DNA of 64,000 nucleotides from positions 1-64,000 of the forward strand of contig NZ_JAGSPD010000013.1 of assembly GCF_019203985.1 (NCBI RefSeq), written 5' to 3'. The notes under the pieces were generated by a model. That model did no database searches. It was not told where the DNA came from and was given only the letters and a program-made list of their open reading frames with translations. Both the position numbers and the translations under genes were made by a program. The stretch comes from Winogradskyella luteola (GTDB lineage: Bacteria > Bacteroidota > Bacteroidia > Flavobacteriales > Flavobacteriaceae). This document shows positions 52,581-63,000 of this stretch, piece after piece. The first letter of the stretch is position 1; the number at the start of each line of letters is the position of its first letter.

Positions 52581-52729
52581 GCTTTTTTATAAATACTAAG
52601 ATTTCCGATTTATCAAAAAAGTTAATGGAAACCTTTAAATTAAACATTAATTTGTTACAAAAATAAGCTAAATATGGTACATACTTCCAAATTCGTAAAT
52701 CAAAAATCGCCAATCGTAAATCAAATGAT

Positions 52730-52737
52730 TATCTTTG
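52730..52737 (+). promoter_or_regulatory. Candidate -7 box for the HPRT-adenylate kinase gene
   Basis: TATCTTTG matches TAnnTTTG 22 nt before the GTG start. The upstream bases are low-complexity (AATCGTAAATC-type words) and give no clear -33 TTTG. Confidence 0.45.
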
Positions 52738-52758
52738 CAATTCTAAAATAACATCATA

Positions 52759-53868
52759 GTGTTAAAGCTTCACGATTTATACTTTAAACCCTTCATTTCT
52801 GAACAGGAAATTGATACTGCTGTTCAAAATATGGTGAATGCAGTTGCCAAAGATTTAGAAGATGAAATGCCAGTTTTTGTGGGTATTTTGAATGGCTCAT
52901 TTATGTTTGTGAGTGATTTTGTGAAGAAATATCCCAAGCCGTGTGAAGTTACGTTTATCAAACTAGCATCTTATGAAGGTGTTAAGTCCACTGAAGATAT
53001 TCAGCGGTTAATTGGTTTAACGCAAGATTTAACGGGAAGAACCGTAGTTATTTTAGAAGACATCATAGACTCTGGTAAAACTTTGGAAGAAGTGCATCGT
53101 ATTTTTAAGAACGAAAATGTTAAGGACTTAATCATTGCGACTTTATTTTACAAACCTGAAGCCTACGATAAAGATTTTAAACTTCATTATGTCGGTATAG
53201 AAATTCCAAATAAATTTATCGTTGGCTATGGGCTAGACTACGACGGATTAGGAAGGGATTTACCAGACGTTTATCAATTAAAAACTACACAACACATGAC
53301 AAACATTGTACTATTTGGACCTCCAGGTGCAGGAAAAGGAACGCAAGCAGATTTCTTAAAAGAAAAATATGATTTAGTACATATTTCTACGGGAGATGTT
53401 TTTAGGTATAACATTAAAAACGAAACAGCTTTAGGAATGTTGGCTAAATCTTACATGGATAAAGGCGAGTTGGTACCAGATCAGGTTACAATAGATATGT
53501 TAAACAAAGAAGTTGAGAAAAATGCAGATGCCAAAGGTTTTATTTTTGATGGTTTTCCAAGAACAAATGCACAAGCCAAAGCATTAGATGATTTAATGGA
53601 TAGTAAAGATTCTCAAATAAATGCCATGGTGGCTTTAGAAGTTGATGATGAGGTTTTGGTTGAACGTTTATTGAAGCGTGGGGAAACCAGTGGACGCGCT
53701 GATGATGCAGATGAGAGTATTATTAGAAATCGAATAAAGGAATACTACAATAAAACAGCAATTTTAAAGGACTATTACTCTGCCCAAGATAAATATTTTG
53801 GTGTTGATGGGGTAGGAAGCATTGAAGAGATTACGGTCCGGCTGAATTCTGTAATCGATAAGCTGTAG
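52759..53868 (+). CDS. Fusion of hypoxanthine phosphoribosyltransferase and adenylate kinase
   Basis: Two enzymes in one 369-aa frame. Residues about 1-178 are a purine phosphoribosyltransferase with the PRPP motif VVILEDIIDSGKTLEE and a C-terminal GLDYDGLGRDLPDVY. Residues 180-369 are a complete short-lid adenylate kinase with P-loop GPPGAGKGTQ (187-196), DGFPRTNAQA and GRADDADESIIRNR. The junction is TTQHMTNIVLF. There is no stop or frameshift, and Met180 (ATG 53296) could also start a free kinase. The start is GTG. Salvage of hypoxanthine/guanine would be joined with AMP/ADP balance. Confidence 0.93.
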   Translation: MLKLHDLYFKPFISEQEIDTAVQNMVNAVAKDLEDEMPVFVGILNGSFMFVSDFVKKYPKPCEVTFIKLASYEGVKSTEDIQRLIGLTQDLTGRTVVILEDIIDSGKTLEEVHRIFKNENVKDLIIATLFYKPEAYDKDFKLHYVGIEIPNKFIVGYGLDYDGLGRDLPDVYQLKTTQHMTNIVLFGPPGAGKGTQADFLKEKYDLVHISTGDVFRYNIKNETALGMLAKSYMDKGELVPDQVTIDMLNKEVEKNADAKGFIFDGFPRTNAQAKALDDLMDSKDSQINAMVALEVDDEVLVERLLKRGETSGRADDADESIIRNRIKEYYNKTAILKDYYSAQDKYFGVDGVGSIEEITVRLNSVIDKL

Positions 53869-53952
53869 CTTATTATTCTTGCGTTAGGCAGGAATTTCAT
53901 TTTTTGATAATAAGGTTGAATTAAAAGACTCCCGTTTTCACGGTAAGTAAAC

Positions 53953-54951
53953 ATGACTGAAGGAAATTTTGTTGATTATGTAAAAATGCACGTTACCTCC
54001 GGAAATGGTGGTAAGGGTTCTGCACATTTACATCGTGAAAAATATATACAAAAAGGTGGTCCTGATGGCGGAGATGGTGGTCGTGGAGGACACGTTATTA
54101 TACGTGGAAATTCTAACCTTTGGACCCTAATTCACTTAAAATTTAAGCGCCACATTAAAGCAGGTCATGGCGAACACGGAAGCTCTGGTAGAAGTACAGG
54201 TGCCGATGGCGAAGATGCTATTGTAGAAGTGCCACTTGGAACTGTTGTGAGAGATACGGAAACTAACACTATTCTTTTTGAAATTACTGAAGATGGAGAA
54301 GAAAAGATTGTGGCCGAAGGTGGAAAAGGAGGCCGTGGGAATTGGCATTTTAAAAGTTCTACAAATCAGACACCAAGGTATGCACAACCTGGAATTCCTC
54401 ACGAAGAAAAAGATATTACTATAGAGCTTAAAGTTTTAGCCGATGTTGGTTTGGTTGGATTTCCAAATGCCGGAAAATCGACCTTGCTATCGGTATTGAC
54501 ATCTGCAAAACCTAAGATTGCAGATTATGAGTTTACCACCTTAAAGCCTAATTTGGGTATTGTAAAGTATCGCGATTTCCAGTCTTTTGTAATGGCTGAT
54601 ATTCCTGGAATTATTGAAGGTGCCGCTGAAGGTAAAGGTTTAGGCTATTACTTTTTAAGGCATATAGAGCGTAATTCAATCTTGTTGTTTTTAATTCCTG
54701 CTGATGCAAAGGATATAGTTGAGCAATATGAAATTTTGGTAGACGAATTAAGACGTTACAACCCTGAGATGTTAGATAAAGAACGCTTTGTGGTCATTTC
54801 AAAATCAGATATGTTAGATGACGAATTGAAATCTGAAATTTCTACTATTTTAGACAAAGATTTAGAATGTCAATATATGTTTATCTCATCCGTGGCCCAA
54901 CAAGGTTTAACGAAACTAAAGGATAAACTTTGGAAAATGTTGAACGATTAA
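53953..54951 (+). CDS. obgE: Obg-family GTPase
   Basis: Essential ribosome-associated GTPase (332 aa). The glycine-rich Obg domain (about 1-158; [27 protein letters not shown]) precedes a G domain with G1 GFPNAGKS (about 168-175), G3 [16 protein letters not shown] and G4-like SKSD. It lacks the C-terminal OCT domain, as is usual in Bacteroidota. It starts 84 bp after the HPRT-adenylate kinase fusion and may share its transcript. Confidence 0.96.
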   Translation: MTEGNFVDYVKMHVTSGNGGKGSAHLHREKYIQKGGPDGGDGGRGGHVIIRGNSNLWTLIHLKFKRHIKAGHGEHGSSGRSTGADGEDAIVEVPLGTVVRDTETNTILFEITEDGEEKIVAEGGKGGRGNWHFKSSTNQTPRYAQPGIPHEEKDITIELKVLADVGLVGFPNAGKSTLLSVLTSAKPKIADYEFTTLKPNLGIVKYRDFQSFVMADIPGIIEGAAEGKGLGYYFLRHIERNSILLFLIPADAKDIVEQYEILVDELRRYNPEMLDKERFVVISKSDMLDDELKSEISTILDKDLECQYMFISSVAQQGLTKLKDKLWKMLND

Positions 54952-54988
54952 AAGGCTATTAAACTTTAGTTTATTAGTTTGAGTAAAA

Positions 54989-55060
54989 GATATTGAAACA
55001 CCCCCAAAGTTCCCTCAAGGGGACAATTCTATAAAGCCACTAATTGCACCTGTCCCCATG
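54989..55060. repeat. GC-richer intergenic repeat-like segment
   Basis: This segment has C-runs and short inverted words (CCCT/AGGG, GTCCCC with GGGGAC nearby) unlike the AT-rich surroundings. It resembles short intergenic palindromic repeats seen in related genomes, from memory only. Confidence 0.35.
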
Positions 55061-55082
55061 ATGGTGAGAGACAACTATTATA

Positions 55083-55796
55083 ATGAAAGAAAAGATTAAA
55101 AATATTGTAGAGTATAATGACAATAGACTCAGTAAGAGTTTTGCCTTTTTTATTCAGTTTTTAATTATACTTTCAGTAATTACATTTTCTGTTGAAACAC
55201 TTCCTAATTTAAAACCCCAAACCAAAATTATTCTTAATTCTATAGAGATATTTTGCGTGATGGTTTTTACTCTGGAGTATTTAGCACGAATCTATGTTGC
55301 GGATAAGAAGCCAAAATTTATTTTTAGCTTTTTCGGGATCATAGATTTTCTTGCCATACTTCCGTTTTATTTATCTTTTGGTGTCGACTTACGTTCGTTG
55401 AGGATACTAAGAATGTTCAGGCTTTTTAGACTTTTAAAACTGGTGAGATACAACAAAGCAATGCGTCATTTCACTAAAGCAATGTTATTGGCTAAAGAGC
55501 AAATTATCCTATTTATGGGAGTCACTTTAGTATTGATTTATTTTGCGGCTATAGGTATTTATTATTTTGAAAACGAAGCACAGCCAGAACATTTTTCATC
55601 AATTTTCGATAGCCTTTGGTGGTCTATTATTACATTAACAACTGTGGGTTATGGAGATGTTTACCCCATCACCGTTGGCGGCCGTATATTTACATTTTTT
55701 ATTCTACTTATTGGCTTAGGTATTGTAGCCATTCCTACGGGAATTATTTCGTCGTCTTTAACTAAAGTTGTTGAACCTCGTTCGGAAGAGGAATAG
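55083..55796 (+). CDS. Voltage-gated-type potassium channel
   Basis: A six-segment ion channel (237 aa) with the S4-like voltage sensor RSLRILRMFRLFRLLKLVRY (about 102-121) and the selectivity filter TTVGYGD (about 183-189) between pore helix and S6. The architecture is that of KvAP-like ion transporters. It is probably a potassium channel in the inner membrane. It is followed by the DUF4136 lipoprotein gene, with no obvious functional link. Confidence 0.93.
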   Translation: MKEKIKNIVEYNDNRLSKSFAFFIQFLIILSVITFSVETLPNLKPQTKIILNSIEIFCVMVFTLEYLARIYVADKKPKFIFSFFGIIDFLAILPFYLSFGVDLRSLRILRMFRLFRLLKLVRYNKAMRHFTKAMLLAKEQIILFMGVTLVLIYFAAIGIYYFENEAQPEHFSSIFDSLWWSIITLTTVGYGDVYPITVGGRIFTFFILLIGLGIVAIPTGIISSSLTKVVEPRSEEE

Positions 55797-55864
55797 TTAA
55801 AGTTTTTCTTTCTATCATTACGTACTTGATACGGAATCTATTTTTTCATACCTTTAAAATAAAA

Positions 55865-56383
55865 ATGAAAACGCTAAAATATATTTTTCTTTTACTTTTT
55901 GTTACATCTTGCGGTACTGTCGTTAACTACGATTACGAGAAATCAACAGATTTTACACAATATAAGACTTATAATTATTTTGATGATATGCAGACTGGTT
56001 TAAGCCAGTTAGATAACAAACGCATAATGAAAGCCATAGATGCTAAATTGTCTGCTATGGGGTTGATACGATCTGATAACCCTGATTTTTTCATTGATAT
56101 TCAAAGCCAAGATGTGATGAATAGAAATAACTCAAATGTTGGTGTTGGTGTAGGCGGTGGAGGAAGAGGAGGCTTCGGTGGAGTTTCAGTTGGTTTACCG
56201 TTAGGTGGAAATCAAAGCACTAGAGAGATTGTTATTGACTTTGTTGATAAATCTCAGAATGAAAAGCTGTTTTGGCAAGCCGTAAGCGAGAGTTCTTATA
56301 GCCCTAATGCTTCACCAGAAAAACGTGAAGCAACTTTTGCAAAATTGGTTGAGAAAATATTTTCAGGTTATCCTCCTAAATAG
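55865..56383 (+). CDS. DUF4136 lipoprotein
   Basis: A 172-aa lipoprotein. I use ATG 55865 (MKTLKYIFLLLFVTSCG), which gives a lipobox with Cys near residue 16; the frame opens earlier at 55826 with no signal. The DUF4136 body begins VNYDYEKSTDFTQYKTYNYF. A Gly-rich run (VGVGVGGGGRGGFGG) occurs near 98-112. The function is unknown; it probably sits at the outer membrane. A terminator follows. Confidence 0.85.
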   Translation: MKTLKYIFLLLFVTSCGTVVNYDYEKSTDFTQYKTYNYFDDMQTGLSQLDNKRIMKAIDAKLSAMGLIRSDNPDFFIDIQSQDVMNRNNSNVGVGVGGGGRGGFGGVSVGLPLGGNQSTREIVIDFVDKSQNEKLFWQAVSESSYSPNASPEKREATFAKLVEKIFSGYPPK

Positions 56384-56409
56384 AAAAGGCCGCTATCAGC
56401 GACCTTTTT
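56384..56409. terminator. Bidirectional terminator between convergent genes
   Basis: AAAAGG-x-CGC pairs with GCG-x-CCTTTT around TATCA (one mismatch), with T residues in both directions. It can serve the DUF4136 gene and the DoxX gene. Confidence 0.75.
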
Positions 56410-56434
56410 ATCAATTTCTAAATTAAAGTTTTTT

Positions 56435-56812
56435 TCAACTTAACAAATCCTTGTATTTGTCTTTGTAACCGTAAAGCACTAAAATATTTAGTATCAGCAA
56501 TACTACAGAACCGCCAATTCCGCCCGGATCTAAAACGGCATGAAATAAAAATGCATTAACAGAAACACTCATAAGGATCAATGCGAACAAAGCACCAAAT
56601 TTATCCAGTATCAATGCTATACAGGCAATAATCTCAACAATGCCGACAAGCATTAATGTTTTGGAGCTGTCTAATGCACCAAAATATGCACCTGCGTCAC
56701 CCGATAACTCTGGCATGGGTAAAAAATTAGCAAACTTATTTACTCCAAATACGAGGATAAAAATTCCAAGTAAAATTCTTAGAACCATAAAAACTTTTGA
56801 ATTCATAATCAT
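56435..56812 (-). CDS. DoxX-family small membrane protein
   Basis: A 125-aa four-helix inner-membrane protein of the DoxX family. Helices lie at about 10-27, 45-65, 70-90 and 98-116, and VLRILLGIFILVFGVNKFANF starts the fold. Family members are linked to redox or stress functions but this one is unassigned. It stands alone between the DUF4136 gene and the alpha-2-macroglobulin-like gene. Confidence 0.88.
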   Translation of the reverse strand: MIMNSKVFMVLRILLGIFILVFGVNKFANFLPMPELSGDAGAYFGALDSSKTLMLVGIVEIIACIALILDKFGALFALILMSVSVNAFLFHAVLDPGGIGGSVVLLILNILVLYGYKDKYKDLLS

Positions 56813-56913
56813 GTAGTTTTATTAGTTAGTAATCTTAAAGTTACGAAATTATTTTTCGTACATGTTTAAAGACTTTGTCGTTGTAGTTTCATTTAACTAA
56901 CAAAAGAGCTGTT

Positions 56914-57020
56914 GCTACGAGCACAAAGGACGTGGCAATCTCATGTTGAATTAAATACGCACAGATCACTACGTCCTTATACTTTACTTTTGTTTGCTGA
57001 TAGACAGGCTCATAATGACA
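56914..57020. repeat. REP-like inverted repeat element
   Basis: A unit at 56914-56945 and a second unit from 56960 are related in opposite orientation: read in one direction both contain ACGTCCTT with a similar flank. It ends CTCATAATGAC. The layout resembles bacterial REP/BIME elements found in intergenic DNA. Confidence 0.5.
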
Positions 57021-57024
57021 AAAA

Positions 57025-60000
57025 TCATTCTACAGAAATTCTAACGCCTTCACTATGGCTACTAAATTCTGGTGCGTACATAGACTGAATAGTACTAATT
57101 CCGTTACTCATGTCACCAGCATTATTAACTCTGAGATCGTACTCAAACACATAAACTCCTTTTGGCAAATAATCGATAAAGAAGTTTGTTGCTGCATCTT
57201 TAGTACTTTCATAATAGCCCAAACCATCTTGCCATTTGTATTGTGACAATACATTAATAGGCTCAAAACCAGCGGCACGCATATCCTTAAGATGTACAAA
57301 TTCCATAGAACGGTCTGTCCGTAATTCTACTCTAACTCTCACTAAATCTCCAATATTAAGTTTGGTGTCTGAAGTGATTTCTGAGATTTCTTCACCTTTA
57401 TCGGTATTAGTTTTTAGGAAGAGTTTTTTACTCAGTTGTAATGGTGTTTTGGCCGAGGTGATTTTGTCTAAATCTTCAAAGTATTGCCAATACAGAGCTC
57501 CCCAAGCAATACCATCCCCTTTTTTAGAGATTGTAACATTGGCTTGTTCTGGTTGAATTTCTGATCCTGACCATGAGGTTTTGTAGTAGCCGGTTCCTGC
57601 TTCAAGTTTTACGTTCTCTAATTTTTCTGGTGATATGGTTTCATTTCCAACTTTTACATCGACCATTTCTGTAATACTCAACCAATCACTACCTTGAAGC
57701 AATAGAGCGTAAACAGCTTCAGTCGTAGCTTTTGTAGTTTTCCATTGATTGGTTTGCTTGTTTTTTAGCAACCATATTTTTAAGTTGTCGATGTCTTCAA
57801 TATTCTTTGCTTGGCTCTGAATGATATTGCCAGCTTCAGAAAATGCCTCAATCAACAAGGCTTGTGTTTCAATTGGTGCTTGATACCAGTGCCATGAATT
57901 GGTATTGGCTTTCCAATACATACCTAGTTCTTCTGAAGTAATACTGCTTTCTTTTAGCGATTTTAAGATTTTACCAGCAGTTACATTATCTTTCATTCTG
58001 TGCATCGTCAATGTCATTAAACCTTTGGCATAAAGTGGGCGCGATAACCAGTATTCTTTAATCTGGCCTTGGTAATAGTCCATTATTTTTTCAACCTCTT
58101 TTGAAGCTTTAAATTCTGGATAAAAACTGCGTACATACAAATAATGCAATTGTGTGTACGACAAATGATCCTTGCTTAAATCAACATTTTTATCATACTT
58201 TTTTAAGTCTTTGTATTCTTTTACAAATTCTGAATCTAAATATTGGATGGCGTTTGTAATCATTTGAGATGCTTCGCTATCGCTCTGAATGACATTTAGG
58301 TGTTTTAAATGTCCAAAACCAGCAATAATATGTTGCGTAATGTAACGGTTGGCGTACCCACCATTAAACCAAGGCCAAGCACCAGATGGTAATTGATTTT
58401 GTTTAAGCTTACGTAAAGCTGACGATAATTCGCTATTCATTTTATTAAGGTCGAATAACAAACCGATACGTTTTTTCTGCTCAGTCTCTGATTGAGCATC
58501 GCGTAACCAAGGTGTTTCTTGAATTAAAAGTGATTTCAATTCTTGGTTCTTTTCTAAGTTGCTCAATAAAGCATCGGTTGATTTCCATTGGTTAAAAACC
58601 GCTTCAATTTTTGGGTTAGATTTTACGATATGTTGTGCTAAGGCATTGGCATAATATCTCGAAAAGGTTTGCTCATTACAATCGTAAGGGTATTCCATTA
58701 AATAAGGTAAAGCTTGTACGGCATACCAAGCAGGATTAGAGGTCATCTCTAATGTTAGCTTATGGTTTGTCAATGTGGTGGAGGTGTTGTCCTTTAGTTT
58801 ATCTAAGGTAAACGTCTTGGTCTCATTAGAGCTTACCCACATTGGCAATGTTTCTGTAACCAACATTCTGTTAGATAATACAGGTAGAGCATTTTGTTCG
58901 CCATCACTAAAATCTTCTGACTTGGCAATAATTTTATATTGAATGGCTTGAAGTCCTTTGGGAATTCTTAGTGTCCATGAAACTTGAGCATTGCCCTTGG
59001 CATCAACGGTAAATTTTTTATCTGTAAGTTCAGTCTTTAATGTATAGTTTCTGCCTGCATCACCTTCAATGACTGTAGATAAAATATCCCCTGAGACAGC
59101 ATCGGTTAATTCTAATCTGGCCATACCTGATAATTCCTTTTCTGTAAGATTTGCAATCTTGGTACTAATGCTAATTTTATCTCCTTCTCTTAAAAAACGA
59201 GGTGCATTTGGTATGACCATCAACTCTTTTTGGGTCACGGTTTCTAATTGTGTAATTGCACTTTCTAAAGTTTTAGTGTGCGCCAATAATTGCAATTTCC
59301 ATGTCGTCAATGCTTCGGGAGCCTTAAAGTTGAAACTCACATTACCTTCTTTATCGGTTTGTAATTGTGGAAAGAAAAAAGCGGTTTCATTTAGATTTTT
59401 TCGGATTTTGATTGGGTTTGAGTCTGCTTTTTTAGAGTTTAATGCATTATTGTCATCTCTAAATTCTTCTTTGTCTGCTTCATAGCTAATACCATTTGCC
59501 ATATTTGATTGCATTGGTGCAGAACCTGTAATCATAACCGCTTCAGATTCTAACATTTCATCAGCTACAACATCTACGCCAGCAACTTGTCCTCTTAATA
59601 CTTTATATCGATAGTTTTGATTATTCCCAAAATAAAATCCAAACCAATTCAATTGGTCATAACTTTGGTTGGCATAACCATTAGGATATTCAAAGCGATT
59701 AAATAATCTAAAATTGGTGTTACTGAAACTAGAGTAGGAGTTTTTATAGATACTTCCTGAGTATTGGTATCTGTTAATGGGGTTGAAGCTCCAATTGTGT
59801 GCTCTAAACTCGTCTAAAGAAGCATCGTACATACTCGCTAACAATTCGGCAGAAACTTTATCTCCTTTTGGGCCTTTAATTTTAAAACTCCAAGTTTCGT
59901 CTTTACCTGGTTGCAGTTTATCTCTAAAGGTGTTGGTTTCAATTTTCAAATCGGTCTTTGGATAAGGTACATTGACCCTAAAATTTTGTGACACATAAGC

Positions 60001-63000
60001 ATTGAAAGCTGCAAAACTACAGTGTACCTCAAAACCGCCTAAATCACTTTCTAATACAGGTATGCTAATGGTTTGTTTAGAATTGTTGAGCTGTACCAGC
60101 TGCGTAACAATAATTGTATTGTCTTTTTCAACTTCTACAGTGACGGTAATGTCTTTTGCCGCAGAGCCTAACGTCAGTTTCGCTATATCACCAGCTTTGT
60201 AACTGTCTTTATCTAAGGACGCTTCAAATAATTGATTGTCTGCAACGGTTTTGTCTGACTTACTGTAGAGCGATGTAAATACCTGATCTTTTACATCTTG
60301 CCCAAATTTATCTTTGCTTTCTGCAACAATAAGATACTTTCCGGAATCCCATTTTTTTAATTTTTTTAAGGTGATATTTTTTTCTCTTTCAGTATCAAAA
60401 TCAATGCTGAATACTTCTTTGCCTTTACCCCAATTGCTCAATAAATGCTTATTACTGTATGGGTCGTGAGGGAATAGACCTTTAAATTCTTCTTTAGAAA
60501 TTACTTGAAAGTCTGGTGCATTCCAAGGTCTGTTTCGTAATACGTAGTTTGGTGCATTAAGTTTATAGATTTTAAGCGTTCCTTTTGCAGGTACGTCTTC
60601 ACCATTCAAGTTTTTTGAGATCAAGGTGATAGCAATTTCTTTTTGGGATTTATTAACGACTTCAGGAGCAACTATTTTTAACGTCATGGCATGATAGCCA
60701 ACATTTGCTATAGTAGTTGCTGTTCGAGTTTCTCCATTAATATCAGTAACATCTGCTGTGACTTCATATCTAAAAATTGGTTGATTGTCTTTTGAAACGT
60801 TTTCATCAGGTAATGCCTTAAAGACCACTTTAAATTCTCTTTTAGCATTTGTTTTGGTTTCTCCAAACGTTATTTCTTGCGGTTCGGAATTATAAAATGG
60901 TCGTCTCCAATACCACCAACTAGGATATTGTACCTGACGCTTTACACGATAAACGACTTTAGCATCTGTAATGTTACTACCAGCAAAAGCAATTGCTGTA
61001 CCTTTTACTGTAATACTGTCATTGACCTTATAGGTTTCCGTTATGGGTTGAAATTCTGGTTTAAATTTTGGACGCTTATATTCTTCTACCGAGAAATAAG
61101 CGACATTAACTATACCGTTACCAAATTCAATATAAAATTGACCAGTTAAACCATCATTCGGTAATATAAACTCACCTGCTGCAGATCCAAATTCGTTAGT
61201 AACAAGTTTTAGTTCTTTAAGTAATTCTCTATTGGTATTGTAAAGACGTGCTGTAACGTTTTCATTTGGTGTTACTGTCGTTTCGTTGTCATCTGTTATT
61301 AAAGTTATGCCCTTAAAATAAACTATCTGTCCAGGTCTATAAATACTTCGGTCTGTAAATATAAAAGTATTTCTTTTTGCTTTATCATTTTTAGGTTGCC
61401 TGTAGTTTCTGCCAATATTATAATTGCCAAAAAGGGCGATTTCATCCTTGTAATCTGCTTTTATTTCTACAGCCCTGTAATAGTTTTTATCTCGATTGAA
61501 TTTAAATTTACCAAAACGGTCTGTGTTTAACTTTTTGGTAAATGATTTATTTCTGTTGTTTCTGTAACTTATTTTAATGGCTGCGTTAATAATCGGTTCA
61601 CCATTATTTCTGTTGATGAGTTGATAATGTACGGCATCATTTTGGGTACTTTCTACCAATGCCATATTTGTAATCTGAATGTGTGAAGTGGCAAAAACAT
61701 TATTCTTTGTGTTGGTATCTGCTTTTATGAGATAAAGCCCATTTTGTAATTCGGGGATAATGATTTCCGTGCTATGCTCTTGGTAATCCCCTTCAGATTT
61801 TAATGTGCTTGAAAAAGACGCTACAGTATTGAGATTTTTGAAAAACTTAGCCTTATCTTCTGCGTTGTAGATTTTATTAAAATTATCTAATTGTCTTTTG
61901 TTGACTTTATAAATCTCGAAGTCTAAACTAGTTAAATTCTTATAGCTAACTAAGATTCTTGATGCTGAATTAACAGGAATGTACGCTTCAGCTTGAAGTC
62001 TTAAACTCGATAGAAGTATTTGTTGTTTTAAAACTTTACATTGTTTTGCTCCGTCACTCTCAGGATATTTTGAAATAACCGTGTTACATAATTCAATAGC
62101 ATCTTTAAGTTTCCAGCGATGTCTGTTGTTGGCTTCAATTAGGTGGTTACTACTATTGTATTGACTGCCTAATTCCTTATAAACTAAAGCAATTTCAAAA
62201 TCATATAAAGCAGACAATGGCAAATCTTTTAACTCATCGGACCTAGTTTTTAAAGTTTGTAACAATGCCTCTTCTTTATCGTTAAAAGTAGCATGTTGGG
62301 CAACAAACTTTAAACGTTCAATATCTACATCGGCAAATGCTCTGGTTACGTCATCTTTACGATGAAACCTCAGCAGGTTTTGGTAGATTCTTAAAGCATT
62401 TAATTGTAATGATAATGAATCTTTAGAATCAAGTTTTTGATTGATGAACTGTTCGCTATTAGCAATAAGTGCTCTGTCATCTATTTTGAATTTATATGCT
62501 GGTTGCGTGATGCTATTTTCACTCGTCTTATAAAACTGAAGTGCATTATGGCTCAATAAATCGAAAAGTGTAGGTCTGTAAATTTTAGAGTCTTCAGCTT
62601 CATGTAAAATTAATTTGTAGTTTTCTAAAGATTCTAACTGAAGCATCAAACTATTGTCGAGCGAACGCTGATAATACACATGGATTTCGTTGAAAAGCGT
62701 TTCCAGATCCCAAGTCCTAAAGTCATCACTAACTTTGTCGCTAGTCTTGGTGCGATTATAAAATTTGTAACGGTTTTGTTGAAAATATTGCCAATATAAT
62801 GTTGCCAACATATTTTCGAGTAAATGCTTGGTCACAATATTGTCGGTAACATCAATTTCAGATTTAAAACGCTTTACAATATTAAGTTGAGCATCTTCTT
62901 CTAGCGTTAACATGTACTTGCTCTTGTGGAGTAGAGCTTTAATCTGTTGCTGTTTATTGTTAGATGTTATGGCATCATTGTAAATGGTATCTACAAGGTC

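Noticed and set aside
52563..52590. Stem with T-run near purK as a plus-strand terminator
   Set aside because: There is no plus-strand gene upstream to terminate; kept only as a possible leader structure of purK.
53280..53310. HPRT-adenylate kinase junction as an assembly or sequencing error
   Set aside because: Both domains are complete, in frame, with no repeat or odd composition at the border, and long adenylate kinases of this size fit the lineage as I recall.
59069..59485. Open frame of 138 codons opposite the alpha-2-macroglobulin-like gene
   Set aside because: Antisense within a conserved gene; low-complexity product.
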